Positions 15,322 through 24,021 of a stretch of 64,000 nucleotides of DNA are shown in pieces; the first letter of the stretch is position 1; each line of letters opens with the position of its first letter. Source of the stretch: Acidimicrobiaceae bacterium. GTDB lineage: Bacteria; Actinomycetota; Acidimicrobiia; Acidimicrobiales; RAAP-2. Where the stretch lies: assembly GCA_947372925.1 (NCBI GenBank), contig CANBVQ010000002.1, positions 38,573-102,572 of the forward strand. Direction: 5' to 3'. Under the pieces are notes generated by a model. The model was not told the origin of the DNA. It saw only the letters and a list, made by a program, of their open reading frames with translations, and searched no databases. The position numbers were made by a program, and so were the translations under genes.

Positions 15322-16979
15322 GCGGGCGTCACCAATTCATTGGCCACTCGAGCGAGCGAGCGCTCTAGCCAGGCGTGGAACTCAACGTTGGAAACGGGGG
15401 CACTCGGAACAGCCTCGATCACTGTGACCCCATGGTGACTCCGCGCTGCCGCCAGAGCCGCGCGCAACTCCGCAACCGTCTCGACCACGACCGACGCCAA
15501 ACCAAAGCCTGTGGCCACCTTTGAAGGCTGTGGCGTTCGAGGCGTGGTGAAGAGTTGTTCAAACTCCTGAGGATCCAAAATGCTCTTTTGGGGGAGGAAA
15601 TCGAAGATATGACCACCGTTATTGGCGACGACAACGAGGGCAATGGAAGCATCTGGCGGATCGACCAGCGCTGAGGAGTCGTGGAGAAAGGTGAGGTCAC
15701 CAATCAACCCGATGGCGCCACTGTTGGCGCCGATACCAAAGAGCGTCGACGTAACGCCATCAATACCGTTTACTCCTCGGTTCGAAAAGACCCTTGAGGT
15801 TCGCGCCGGCGCAAACCACTCCACTTCGCGAACGGGCATCGAGGAACCCAGGAGCAACGGCATCTCGGTTTCGTTGCTCGCGCGAACAACCTCTCGCGCG
15901 ATGAGCGCTTCGGTGAGCTTGCTCGCTTCAAGGTCCAAGCCCGCGAAGTTCTCGTGCGCTCGAGTTTCGACAGTTCGCCAGAGCTCGACGTATGCCGCAT
16001 CGGCGATACCCTCGGGAGCCACGCCCAGCCCGCTTCCAAAAAGAACGTGAGAGATCACGCGATCAGGATCAGACACGGGTCGACCGGTGTCGAGGCCAAT
16101 CACCGGAACGCCCCACGTCTTAATGGTGGCATTGACCACCTTGGAGGCCACGAGTCCCCCAATTCGAACGACCACGTCCGGCTTGGCCAGCTGGGCAAAG
16201 CCCTCATTGCGCAGAAGGCCATCAACGTATGCAGTTGCGTGCATCGTGGTGACGTCACCCACGACAACCCAATTCATTTGCCGCGCCGCCTCGACATCGC
16301 TGGGGGTCACCCCGCTGCCAAAGACGGCCAAGACGCGTTGACCAGCCACAGTGGGCGTCACTGCGGGGAGCGACTCTGCTTGAGATGACCGTGGCGACAG
16401 TGTCGCAACAGCTGGAAGTGGTTGCGCCTCGCCGACGAGCGGCTCGATGAAGGCTGCATTGAGATGGACGGGACCACCAGGGCCATCGGCACCGCGTGCG
16501 GCATTCCAAAGTTCGGTCGCCAGGTCGCGCCAGCTACTGCTTGCCGAAGGCTGCGCCACCCCCGGGTCGAGTGCTCGACGCACCATTGGTCCGAAGAGAT
16601 CGTGTTGGGGAATCGTTTGTGGAGCTCCGACCCCGTGCAGTTCGGGTGGGCGGTCGGCCGTAATAACGATGAGAGGGACGTAGGCCTGATCTGCTTCGGC
16701 CACAGCTGCGTGGAGTTCGGCGGCGGCCGTGCCACTCGTCACCACGACCACTACTGGCAACCGACTCTCGAGTGCGCGACCAATCGCGTAGAAGCCCGCA
16801 CCGCGTTCGTCCAGGCGAATAGATACCTGCAGCTCACTTCGTCTCGCCAGCGCGAGCGTCATTGGCGTCGAACGTGAGCCAGGGCAAATAACTACATCGC
16901 GCAGACCACAGGCAATCCACTGGTCCACCAGCGTGGCGACGTAAGTCGCCTGAGTATCGCTGGGGCTCACTACGCTCAT
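15318..16979 (-). CDS. menD: MenD, SEPHCHC synthase of menaquinone synthesis
   Basis: A thiamine-diphosphate enzyme of 553 aa that joins 2-oxoglutarate to isochorismate, the first committed menaquinone step. It has the N-terminal Pyr domain (VICPGSRSTPMTLAL, DERGAGFYAIG, TSGTAAAELHAAVAEA), the middle domain, and the PP domain with GDLTFLHDSS...NNGGHIFDFLPQ. ATG at 16979 is preferred to TTG at 16985 because AAGGAAGG lies 8 bases upstream. Its start codon is 5 bases from the menH ATG on the other strand, so each gene's control region lies inside the other's coding sequence. Confidence 0.95.
   Translation of the reverse strand: MSVVSPSDTQATYVATLVDQWIACGLRDVVICPGSRSTPMTLALARRSELQVSIRLDERGAGFYAIGRALESRLPVVVVVTSGTAAAELHAAVAEADQAYVPLIVITADRPPELHGVGAPQTIPQHDLFGPMVRRALDPGVAQPSASSSWRDLATELWNAARGADGPGGPVHLNAAFIEPLVGEAQPLPAVATLSPRSSQAESLPAVTPTVAGQRVLAVFGSGVTPSDVEAARQMNWVVVGDVTTMHATAYVDGLLRNEGFAQLAKPDVVVRIGGLVASKVVNATIKTWGVPVIGLDTGRPVSDPDRVISHVLFGSGLGVAPEGIADAAYVELWRTVETRAHENFAGLDLEASKLTEALIAREVVRASNETEMPLLLGSSMPVREVEWFAPARTSRVFSNRGVNGIDGVTSTLFGIGANSGAIGLIGDLTFLHDSSALVDPPDASIALVVVANNGGHIFDFLPQKSILDPQEFEQLFTTPRTPQPSKVATGFGLASVVVETVAELRAALAAARSHHGVTVIEAVPSAPVSNVEFHAWLERSLARVANELVTPA
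16971..16976 (+). promoter_or_regulatory. Possible -10 element of menH
   Basis: TACGCT, eight bases before the menH ATG at 16985 and inside the first codons of menD on the other strand. The spacing is slightly longer than in the other leaderless candidates. Confidence 0.35.
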
Positions 16980-16984
16980 GGACA

Positions 16985-17737
16985 ATGCCTTCCTTACCAG
17001 TCGAGTCTCAGGGCTCCGGAGAAACGTTCCTCTGGCTGCACGGCTTCACGCAGACGAGACGTTCCGCTCGGAACTTCCTCTCCATTGTTGCAGGAAGCCA
17101 CGCGGTTGTGACCCCCGACCTCCCAGGCCACGGGGAGGCCAGCGGGATTTCCGGTGACCTTGACGCCACGGCGCAGATGGTTCGAGCTATCTGCCCGCCA
17201 GAACCACTTTTCCTTGGGGGTTACTCCATGGGCGGAAGAGTTGCACTCCACGTCGCACTTCAAAATCCCGACGCCGTCCGGGCCCTCGTACTTCTCAGTG
17301 CCACCCGTGGCATTCCGGCACCGAACGATCGAAGAAACCGAATCGCGGACGATGAGCAGCGTGCGCAACGAATCGAGACAGTGGGTGTTGAAATCTTCCT
17401 CGATGAATGGCTAGCCGGACCACTGTTTGAGTCACTCCCCCACGACCCCGAGGAACGGCACTCACGTAGTTCCGATGGTGCCGGTCTGGCCTCATCTCTG
17501 CGTAACTGTGGAACGGGAACGCAGCGGTTCCTGGGGGACGAACTCGCCAAACTCACCATGCCCGTTCTCTTGATTGCGGGCGCCAATGACGAAAAGTTTG
17601 CCGGCGAAGCACTTGAAATGGGCTTGAGTTTTCCTGATGCCCACGTGGCTCTGATCCCCGACGCGGGTCACGCCGCACACCTCGAACAGCCCGAAGCGGT
17701 AGCCCGCATCGTTCTGGAATTCCTCGCTACCTACTGA
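16985..17737 (+). CDS. menH: MenH-like alpha/beta hydrolase (SHCHC synthase)
   Basis: A 250-aa alpha/beta-hydrolase that should eliminate pyruvate from SEPHCHC to form SHCHC. The nucleophile elbow is GYSMGG (S81), the oxyanion-hole segment LHGFTQ is at the N-terminus, and the catalytic His is in DAGHAAHLE near residue 230 with an Asp in GANDEKF. Divergent pairing with menD supports MenH over other hydrolases of this large family. It converges on menA with a 7-base overlap. Confidence 0.88.
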   Translation: MPSLPVESQGSGETFLWLHGFTQTRRSARNFLSIVAGSHAVVTPDLPGHGEASGISGDLDATAQMVRAICPPEPLFLGGYSMGGRVALHVALQNPDAVRALVLLSATRGIPAPNDRRNRIADDEQRAQRIETVGVEIFLDEWLAGPLFESLPHDPEERHSRSSDGAGLASSLRNCGTGTQRFLGDELAKLTMPVLLIAGANDEKFAGEALEMGLSFPDAHVALIPDAGHAAHLEQPEAVARIVLEFLATY

Positions 17738-18594
17738 GCAAGGAGCACAACCGCGATACCGGCGCCAATCGTGAGTTGGATGTGAGATGTGATCTGCAGT
17801 AGTGGCAGCAAGGCGCGCCCTTGGAAGTTAGTGAAGACCAACCGATGCAATGGGACCAGGTACAGCAGACCGAAGAGAAAACCAAACTTCAAGGCCCCAC
17901 CCGCACCAAGCGCAACACCGAGCACGCACGCTACGTAGAGCCAGGAAGCACGTCGTCGACCCAACCGCGCAGCCAGCGTCTTCTTTCCGGACTCAATGTC
18001 CCCGGCCACGTCGCGAAGATTGTTTGACTCCAACATCGCACAGGCCATGGAACCGCACATCAGCGCCAGCCACCAAGTCCTCGACGGGACATGCTGGTTT
18101 TGAAGGTAGGCCGTACCAACGGTGGCCACGAACCCGAAATAGATCATGACGAAAAGTTCACCAAAGCCGAAGTAGCCGTAGGGCTTCGGACCACCGGTGT
18201 AGAACCATCCGGCCAGTACGGCGCTGACGCCAATCGGAACCAGCCACAACGTGGTGGCAAATGCCAGCATGAGACCCACGAGTGCAGCGAGAAAGAACCA
18301 CGCGAAGGCCATCGTGCGCACCAAGTTCTTGTGGACGAGCCCCGAAGCGGTGAGTCGAAAGGGGCCCACGCGATTCTCGTCGGTGCCCTTTACGCCATCA
18401 GAGAAATCATTGGCGTAGTTCGTGCCGATCTGTAGCGCCAGGGCCACGACCGCAGCACCAAGCGTGCGCGTGGCATTCATCGCCGTCGGCCGTACCGACA
18501 GCGCTCCCACGACGACCGGAACAATTGCGGCCGGGAGGGTTCGCGCTCTCGCTGCGAGCACCCACCGACGCACTGGTCCGGGCGCGGGACTCAC
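17731..18594 (-). CDS. menA: 1,4-dihydroxy-2-naphthoate polyprenyltransferase
   Basis: A 287-aa UbiA-family integral membrane enzyme attaching the polyprenyl tail to DHNA. The Mg/diphosphate-binding Asp motifs are visible in [14 protein letters not shown] and in [18 protein letters not shown]. About eight to nine hydrophobic helices. Start GTG overlaps the menB stop, giving a coupled menB-menA pair. The other menaquinone genes flank it, leaving little doubt about substrate. Confidence 0.94.
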   Translation of the reverse strand: MSPAPGPVRRWVLAARARTLPAAIVPVVVGALSVRPTAMNATRTLGAAVVALALQIGTNYANDFSDGVKGTDENRVGPFRLTASGLVHKNLVRTMAFAWFFLAALVGLMLAFATTLWLVPIGVSAVLAGWFYTGGPKPYGYFGFGELFVMIYFGFVATVGTAYLQNQHVPSRTWWLALMCGSMACAMLESNNLRDVAGDIESGKKTLAARLGRRRASWLYVACVLGVALGAGGALKFGFLFGLLYLVPLHRLVFTNFQGRALLPLLQITSHIQLTIGAGIAVVLLAQ

Positions 18595-19484
18595 GGACGC
18601 TTGGGGAAACGAGAGAAGTCGGGACGCCGGTGCTCCACGAAGGCGTTACGACCCTCTTGTCCCTCTTCGGACATGTAGAAGAGCATCGTGGCGTCACCGG
18701 CCAGCTGCTGGATACCGGCCAAGCCATCGTCGGCAGCGTTGAAGCCGGCCTTCAGCATGCGTAGCGCAATGGGTGAGAGTTCCAGCATCTGGCGGCACCA
18801 CGCCACCGTTTCGCGCTCGAGATCGGCCAGTGGCACGACCGTGTTGACGAGTCCCCAGTCCAGAGCGGTCGCCGCGTCGTACTGACGGCAGAGGAACCAA
18901 ACTTCCTTGGCTCGCTTGAGACCAATGGTTCGAGCCAGTAGTGAAGAACCGTAGCCACCGTCAAAGGAGCCGACCATGGGTCCGGTCTGTCCGAAGCGAG
19001 CATTGTCGGCGGCGATCGAGAGGTCGCAGACCAGATGCAAGATGTGTCCACCACCGATGGCGTAGCCCGCAATACTGGCGATGACCGGCTTGGGCAGGCG
19101 GCGAATCTGAATCTGAAGATCCAAGACGTTGAGTCGTCCTACGCCGTGGCGGGCCACTTCGTCATCACCGATATATCCATCGTTGCCACGAATCTTCTGG
19201 TCGCCACCGGAGCAGAAGGCGTCCGGACCGGCACCGGTCAAGATGATGGCCCCGACCGAGATGTCATCACGGGCCCGCTCGAATGCGTCGGACAACTCAA
19301 AGAGTGTTTGGGGGCGAAAGGCGTTACGGCGCTCCGGGCGATTGATCGTAATTTTGGCAATGCCTTCGGCGACGTCGTAGAAGATGTCTTCGTACTCCCC
19401 GATGCGGTCCCACGCGGGGAGAGGGGCGTTACGAAATGCTTCGACGGGGTCGACGGGCGAACCCTTAATGACTGTTTCTTCCAT
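18591..19484 (-). CDS. menB: 1,4-dihydroxy-2-naphthoyl-CoA synthase
   Basis: A crotonase-fold enzyme of 297 aa that cyclises OSB-CoA to DHNA-CoA. Family blocks are [51 protein letters not shown] (oxyanion hole) and the MenB-specific [25 protein letters not shown] at 19484 is preferred to GTG at 19493 because a TAGCGT hexamer ends 7 bases before it and overlaps the upstream GTG. menA follows with a 4-base overlap. Confidence 0.96.
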   Translation of the reverse strand: MEETVIKGSPVDPVEAFRNAPLPAWDRIGEYEDIFYDVAEGIAKITINRPERRNAFRPQTLFELSDAFERARDDISVGAIILTGAGPDAFCSGGDQKIRGNDGYIGDDEVARHGVGRLNVLDLQIQIRRLPKPVIASIAGYAIGGGHILHLVCDLSIAADNARFGQTGPMVGSFDGGYGSSLLARTIGLKRAKEVWFLCRQYDAATALDWGLVNTVVPLADLERETVAWCRQMLELSPIALRMLKAGFNAADDGLAGIQQLAGDATMLFYMSEEGQEGRNAFVEHRRPDFSRFPKRP

Positions 19485-19491
19485 GGCGACC

Positions 19492-19497
19492 ACGCTA
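19492..19497 (-). promoter_or_regulatory. Leaderless -10 element of menB-menA
   Basis: TAGCGT on the minus strand, seven bases before the menB ATG at 19484, just downstream of the sulfatase stop. Confidence 0.45.
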
Positions 19498-19505
19498 CCG
19501 GCGCA

Positions 19506-21080
19506 TCACACTGGCGCGACAAGTACGCCGTCGTGTTCGCCGACCCCCGGGCGATTCTCGTGCGTATCCAGACGAGCCTGGAGTTCTTCCCGTACGCCCT
19601 TGAGTGAAGGGTCACCGAATCGGTTAATGCGCTGGAGCGGATCGTCGACGAGACTGTAGAGCTCCCCTTCAGTGCCGTCGTGGGCATATCCGGCCGCGTA
19701 ACGGGTGTAGAGCCACTCTTCAGTCAGGACCGACCGGACGTGAATATCGACACCGAAAAGAGCCGAGTCCCATTCGGTAATAGTTGCGTCCAGATTCCGC
19801 GAGTGAGCGTCATCGTTCGAGATTGGCAGAGCCGGTTCTTCGGCCCACTCCGGCTGCGCGATACCAGCGACGGAAAGGAACGTAGAGGCCAGCGAAACCA
19901 GACTCACGGGGGTATCAACTACTGCCGGGTTGACACCGCTGGACTTGGCGGGCCGCCAAATCAACGGGAGTCGCATGAGCGCGTCCACGTGATAGGGACC
20001 CTTGAACAAGAGTCCGAAGTCGCCCTGGAATTCGCCGTGGTCAGTCGTGAAAATGATGTCCACGTCGTCGCCCCAGCCCCGTTCGTCAATAACGCGCAGA
20101 ACACGTCCGATGGCCTCATCAATGAGCTCCACCTCGACGGCATTCAAGGCATTGACTTCACGGATCTGATCTTCCGTCAATGATGCCGGCACCCACTTCG
20201 CCGGGGCCTCGTAGTTAGAAACGAGAGTCCCGTCGTACCACATGCGCCAGTGGCGGGCCTTGTCGTCCAAAATCGCTTCGCGCTTGGTCCGATCTCGTTC
20301 GTATCCAACTGGCAGATCTACATCGCGCCAATTCACGCGATTGATTTCTGACTGTGGTGGATCCCAAGGGTGGTGAGGGTCGGGGAAGCTCATCCAACAG
20401 AACCAGTCGTTTTCCGCCTCAAGGGAGTTCAGCCACGCGATTGTCCGATCGGCCACCCAGTCGGTGTGGTACCACTCCTTGGGAATCACGTTGTGCTTGA
20501 CCTGCGGGGCATCGGTATCACCACCACCGGCGGCGTTGACATTCAGTTCGCCGTCGAGGACTTGATAGAAAGCCCCCATCATCTCGGGATGGTGCTCAGC
20601 CACCCAACGGGCGTAGTGCAACATGCCGGCGGCCCCGTGGGTCGCCATCTCGAGATGATCGAATCCACGGTGCACCCCCCGACGACCGTCGTACCAGGGC
20701 TGCTCAACGGTAGGCACACCAAGTGACGAGAGGGAGTTCTCCGTGAACTTACCGAACACGTCCAAGAACGGCTCGAAGTGGGCCTTGCCGATAATCGAAG
20801 TCTTGTAGCCCTCGTCGTGAAGGGCGGCAGCGACGCTCGGTGCATCGACGCGCAGCGGAACACCATTCATCCACGCGCCGTGCTTCGAGGGGAACTGCCC
20901 CGTCAACATCGAGGACCGAGATGGCATGCAGACCACTGAGGCGGGCTGGGCCCGGGTGTAGCGGATGCCTTCGCGGGCGAGCTGGTCGACGACGGGGGTC
21001 CGAGAGTAGATACCGCCGTTGACACCAATCGTGTCAAACCGCTGCTGGTCAGTGGTGATGAAAAGAATCTTGCGACCCAT
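19506..21080 (-). CDS. Type I sulfatase (formylglycine family)
   Basis: A 524-aa alkaline-phosphatase-superfamily hydrolase. The N-terminal metal site is ITTDQQRFD; the activation motif CMPSRS (C51, consensus CxPSR) would be oxidised to formylglycine; further metal ligands lie in TTDHGEFQGDFGLL. Aryl-, choline- or sugar-sulfate substrates are all possible, and some relatives act on phosphonates. No signal peptide is seen, so it is probably cytoplasmic. A formylglycine-generating enzyme is not in the window. It follows an SRPBCC gene by 2 bases with a GAAGGAAAG ribosome site, and sits oddly between menaquinone genes. Confidence 0.88.
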   Translation of the reverse strand: MGRKILFITTDQQRFDTIGVNGGIYSRTPVVDQLAREGIRYTRAQPASVVCMPSRSSMLTGQFPSKHGAWMNGVPLRVDAPSVAAALHDEGYKTSIIGKAHFEPFLDVFGKFTENSLSSLGVPTVEQPWYDGRRGVHRGFDHLEMATHGAAGMLHYARWVAEHHPEMMGAFYQVLDGELNVNAAGGGDTDAPQVKHNVIPKEWYHTDWVADRTIAWLNSLEAENDWFCWMSFPDPHHPWDPPQSEINRVNWRDVDLPVGYERDRTKREAILDDKARHWRMWYDGTLVSNYEAPAKWVPASLTEDQIREVNALNAVEVELIDEAIGRVLRVIDERGWGDDVDIIFTTDHGEFQGDFGLLFKGPYHVDALMRLPLIWRPAKSSGVNPAVVDTPVSLVSLASTFLSVAGIAQPEWAEEPALPISNDDAHSRNLDATITEWDSALFGVDIHVRSVLTEEWLYTRYAAGYAHDGTEGELYSLVDDPLQRINRFGDPSLKGVREELQARLDTHENRPGVGEHDGVLVAPV

Positions 21081-21082
21081 GG

Positions 21083-21481
21083 TTACTTTCCTTCTCGCTC
21101 TTCGGCAATGCGCTGAATTTCATCGAGGGCGGCGTAGGTTCCGCCGCCAATCACGAGCGCCAAGACGTCGGGTTCGGCAGTCGTGGAGTAGACGCAGAGC
21201 GAATCCTGGGGCCCAATTTCGATGACGTCGATGGTGCCCAGATGTGATCGGTAGAGCGGCGAGACGATGCTGTAGGCAAACCGACGAGCAATGTCGTCAC
21301 TCACAATGATGTTCTCGGGCATAGACAGTCCGTTAGCCAAGTGGATGGTCCGCAACGTGCCTTCCATGTCACACGATGTGATGCCGGGGAACCATTCGGG
21401 GATGGAGGCGGGCTTGCGCACAACGCCCCACACCGTGTCGGGTGAGGCCTTGATCCTGCGCTCGTATCTAATCGTCGCCAC
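21083..21481 (-). CDS. SRPBCC/START-like small-molecule-binding protein
   Basis: A 132-aa protein with the helix-grip layout: N-terminal strand ATIRYERRIKASPDTVW, the WFPGITS segment, then alternating strands and a long C-terminal helix. This superfamily binds hydrophobic ligands or acts as a cyclase/dehydratase; the substrate here is unknown. The GTG start has GAGGAG four bases upstream. It is the first gene of a two-gene unit with the sulfatase and is divergent from menE across 51 bases. Confidence 0.75.
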   Translation of the reverse strand: MATIRYERRIKASPDTVWGVVRKPASIPEWFPGITSCDMEGTLRTIHLANGLSMPENIIVSDDIARRFAYSIVSPLYRSHLGTIDVIEIGPQDSLCVYSTTAEPDVLALVIGGGTYAALDEIQRIAEEREGK

Positions 21482-21520
21482 GTTGCTCCTCAGAATTCAC
21501 CTTGTGGTTGCGTTCACTCG

Positions 21521-21526
21521 TAATGT
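21521..21526 (+). promoter_or_regulatory. Leaderless -10 element of menE
   Basis: TAATGT, six bases before ATG at 21533; no ribosome site. Confidence 0.5.
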
Positions 21527-21532
21527 AAAAGT

Positions 21533-22627
21533 ATGGCGAATTTAGTGGCACTCGAAATGCCAATTGGTGAATCTCTCGTAGATTCCATGAAAACGTGCGC
21601 CGATAACCACGAAGCCTTCACCATTCTCGACCCAAGGCTCAGCGAGACACGACGTTCCGAACTCCTCGACATCCTCCGGCCAACCCACCTGATCGATTCG
21701 TCTGGACGGCGCCGAGCCCTCGGCGGAGACCCCGTTGAAGAAGGAGACGGAGCGGTCGTGCTGACCTCCGGCTCGGCCGGTCGACCGAAGGCCGCAGTCT
21801 TGACCTGGCAGGCCCTTCTCTCAAGCGCCACGCTGACCACGCAAGCACTCACGCGCGATGGCGAGCAACGATGGCTCGCCGTCATTCCCCCAACTCATAT
21901 TGGTGGGCTCGCCGTCTTGTTGCGATCAGTTTTAGCCAACGTGGCTCTGCTCTTTGATGCCAGCATCGAAACGGGGGCCGCGCTAGGTGCCACGCACGTC
22001 TCGGTGGTACGGACTCAACTAGTTCGCTACGACACCTCGAATTACCAGTGTGTCCTCCTCGGTGGAGGACCTCCTCCACCATTCGTTCCCGACAATGTGA
22101 CCACGACATGGGGCATGACCGAAACCGGTTCGGGCGTCCTCTACGACCACCGGCCCCTACCGGGTGTCGAGTTCACCATCGTCGACGGTGAACTGTTAAT
22201 CAAGAGTCCCACGCTCTTTCGGGCCTACCGTGATCGACCGAGACCCGAAGTATCAGCGAACGGCAGTGACGGCTGGTTTCCCACAGGTGATGGTGCCACC
22301 TTCCTCGACGGAGCTCTCCACATTCAGGGTCGCCTGGCCTACGTGATCACCAGCGGTGGCGAAAAGATTTGGCCCGAAGATCTTGAGGAGCTCTTTCGAG
22401 ACATCGAAGGCGTCGACGATCTAGCCGTCGTAGGCCGTGATGACGCCGAGTGGGGGCAGCGAGTCACTGTCGTCGCCGTCAGCCATCGCGATCAGAACGA
22501 ACTACTGGAACTCTGCCGAGCGCTCGCTCGCGAACGATTCGGCCCCTGGGCGCAACCGAAGGCCATCGAACTCGTCTCGTCGATTCCCCGCACCAGCAAC
22601 GGCAAGATTGCCCGAGGCTTGCTCTAA
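21533..22627 (+). CDS. menE: o-Succinylbenzoate-CoA ligase
   Basis: An ANL-superfamily adenylate-forming enzyme, 364 aa, shorter than usual because the N-terminal region is compact, as in actinobacterial MenE. It shows the P-loop LTSGSAGRPKAAVLTW, TTWGMTETGSG, the YVITSGGEKIWPEDLE hinge region, and the C-terminal catalytic lysine in SNGKIARGLL. It activates OSB for MenB. Start ATG is supported by TAATGT six bases upstream. Its stop overlaps the convergent SDR gene stop by 4 bases. Confidence 0.9.
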   Translation: MANLVALEMPIGESLVDSMKTCADNHEAFTILDPRLSETRRSELLDILRPTHLIDSSGRRRALGGDPVEEGDGAVVLTSGSAGRPKAAVLTWQALLSSATLTTQALTRDGEQRWLAVIPPTHIGGLAVLLRSVLANVALLFDASIETGAALGATHVSVVRTQLVRYDTSNYQCVLLGGGPPPPFVPDNVTTTWGMTETGSGVLYDHRPLPGVEFTIVDGELLIKSPTLFRAYRDRPRPEVSANGSDGWFPTGDGATFLDGALHIQGRLAYVITSGGEKIWPEDLEELFRDIEGVDDLAVVGRDDAEWGQRVTVVAVSHRDQNELLELCRALARERFGPWAQPKAIELVSSIPRTSNGKIARGLL

Positions 22628-23391
22628 CCAACGCCGCCGGTGGGCTGATTGATCGTTCCACCGTCCACCACGACGGTCTGACCCGTCATCCACGACGAGG
22701 CGTCCGATACCAAGGTGAGACAGATCGTGGCGATGTCATCGGGCTCACCAAGACGGCGCAGCGGAATGTGGGCGCTGATGGCCTCTTCGCCGTTCTCCCA
22801 GAGTCCGCGAGCCAGTTCTGTCCGAACGAGTCCCGGAGCGACGGCATTGACACGAATACTTGGAGCCAGTTCGTATGCCAGTTGCTTGGTGATGTGAATG
22901 ACGGCCGCCTTGGTTACGTTGTACCAACCAATGCCGGGTTCAGGACCCAGGCCACCAATGCTGGCGACGTTCAGAATTACTCCCCCGTGTTCCTTCATCC
23001 ACGCGTTGTAGGCGGCACGGCAGTGATAAATAATGCTGGCCTGGTTAATTTCAAAAGTTTTTTGAAGTCGCGTGTCGTCGATCTCCAGTAGTGGTCCGAA
23101 GTAAGGGTTGGTAGCCGCATTATTGATCAAAATATCGACGCGCCCGAAGCGGTCCATGGTGGCGTCGATGACGTGCTGGGCGTCCTCGCTGCGTCCCACG
23201 TGACCAGTGGCCGTAGCCACCCGATCCAGGTCCGAGTTAAACGTGGCGAGTGCTTCGGCCAGATTCTCGGCCTTGCGTGAAGTCAGCATGACCGATCCAC
23301 CGGCCTCGTGAATCCGGTGGGCAATGGCCAGTCCAATACCCCGACTGGCCCCGGTGATGATTGCAACTTGCCCGTTTAGAGAAATGTTCAT
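22624..23391 (-). CDS. SDR-family oxidoreductase
   Basis: A 255-aa classical short-chain dehydrogenase. The cofactor motif is TGASRGIGLAIA, followed by NNAATNPYFGPL, the catalytic Ser in NVASIGG, and YNVTKAA (Y and K of YxxxK). The C-terminus has the usual PLRRLGEPDDIA...SSWMTGQTVVVDGG. Residues after the first strand (TSRKAEN) suggest NADP(H). Substrate unknown; similar to 3-oxoacyl-ACP reductase-like enzymes. ATG is supported by TAAAGT six bases upstream. Confidence 0.9.
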   Translation of the reverse strand: MNISLNGQVAIITGASRGIGLAIAHRIHEAGGSVMLTSRKAENLAEALATFNSDLDRVATATGHVGRSEDAQHVIDATMDRFGRVDILINNAATNPYFGPLLEIDDTRLQKTFEINQASIIYHCRAAYNAWMKEHGGVILNVASIGGLGPEPGIGWYNVTKAAVIHITKQLAYELAPSIRVNAVAPGLVRTELARGLWENGEEAISAHIPLRRLGEPDDIATICLTLVSDASSWMTGQTVVVDGGTINQPTGGVG

Positions 23392-23397
23392 CCCGTG

Positions 23398-23403
23398 ACT
23401 TTA
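23398..23403 (-). promoter_or_regulatory. Leaderless -10 element of the SDR gene
   Basis: TAAAGT on the minus strand, six bases before ATG at 23391. Confidence 0.45.
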
Positions 23404-23505
23404 CGAGTCTTTCTCGAGACTTTGGGAATAGTGGGAACTTTTGTCGTAGCCATTTTGCACAATGGGTTTCCACCCACCGTCGGGTGAACTAGCGAAAGGC
23501 CGCCC

Positions 23506-23964
23506 ATGCGCAGCATTGACAAAATCTCACTCATTGACCACGAAAACGAGACCATGGGTCCTCGGGCTCAACCCCACATGTACCCAGTACTCAATCAACT
23601 CCTCACCGCGCTGGTGCCCGGAGGACTGGGCCACGTGGCCGTTGGGACGAGCTGTGGAGGCTCACCGATCATGTTCGCCGCCAACGGCTTTCCCGGAGCT
23701 CGACAGGTCTTCGAGCACGGCGCCGATGGTGCGGAGCGCGCCCTCATTGGCTACGTGGAAGAGCACTTCCACGATTTCCAAGTGGGTGAAATCGTCATTG
23801 CCTCCGGCGATGGCGCCTTTGTTGACATTGCCGCCAAGTATCAATCACGAGGCACCAAGATCACCGTGATTGCCAACCGTGGCACCCTGTCTCACTCCTT
23901 ACGTCACCTCGCTGACGAAGTCATCTACCTGCCCACCGATTGGCAGTTGACCTACGCGGCATAG
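23506..23964 (+). CDS. NYN/PIN-like domain protein
   Basis: A 152-aa soluble protein. The C-terminal half reads as a Rossmann-like nuclease fold: VIASGDGAFVDIAAKYQSRG, then TKITVIANRG and LSHSLRHLADEVIYLP, matching the order of strands in NYN domains, where the GDG/GDxD aspartate binds metal. The N-terminal half (VGTSCGGSPIM, then FEHGADGAERALIGYV) carries the Asp that would complete an acidic site. Such proteins are putative RNases; I infer this from pattern only. An AAAGG ribosome site precedes ATG. A strong terminator follows. Confidence 0.6.
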   Translation: MRSIDKISLIDHENETMGPRAQPHMYPVLNQLLTALVPGGLGHVAVGTSCGGSPIMFAANGFPGARQVFEHGADGAERALIGYVEEHFHDFQVGEIVIASGDGAFVDIAAKYQSRGTKITVIANRGTLSHSLRHLADEVIYLPTDWQLTYAA

Positions 23965-23975
23965 TCCTCGTACAG

Positions 23976-24007
23976 CAAAAGGCCCCGCCGTTTGGCGGGG
24001 CCTTTTG
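23976..24007. terminator. Bidirectional intrinsic terminator
   Basis: A 14-base perfect stem (23976-23989 with 23994-24007), GC-rich core GGCCCCGCC, four-base loop GTTT, flanked by A-tract on one side and TTTTGTTT on the other. It lies between convergent genes (NYN-like and bioY) and can serve both. It is the only clear intrinsic terminator I see in the window. Confidence 0.9.
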
Positions 24008-24021
24008 TTTCGAACGAAGCG

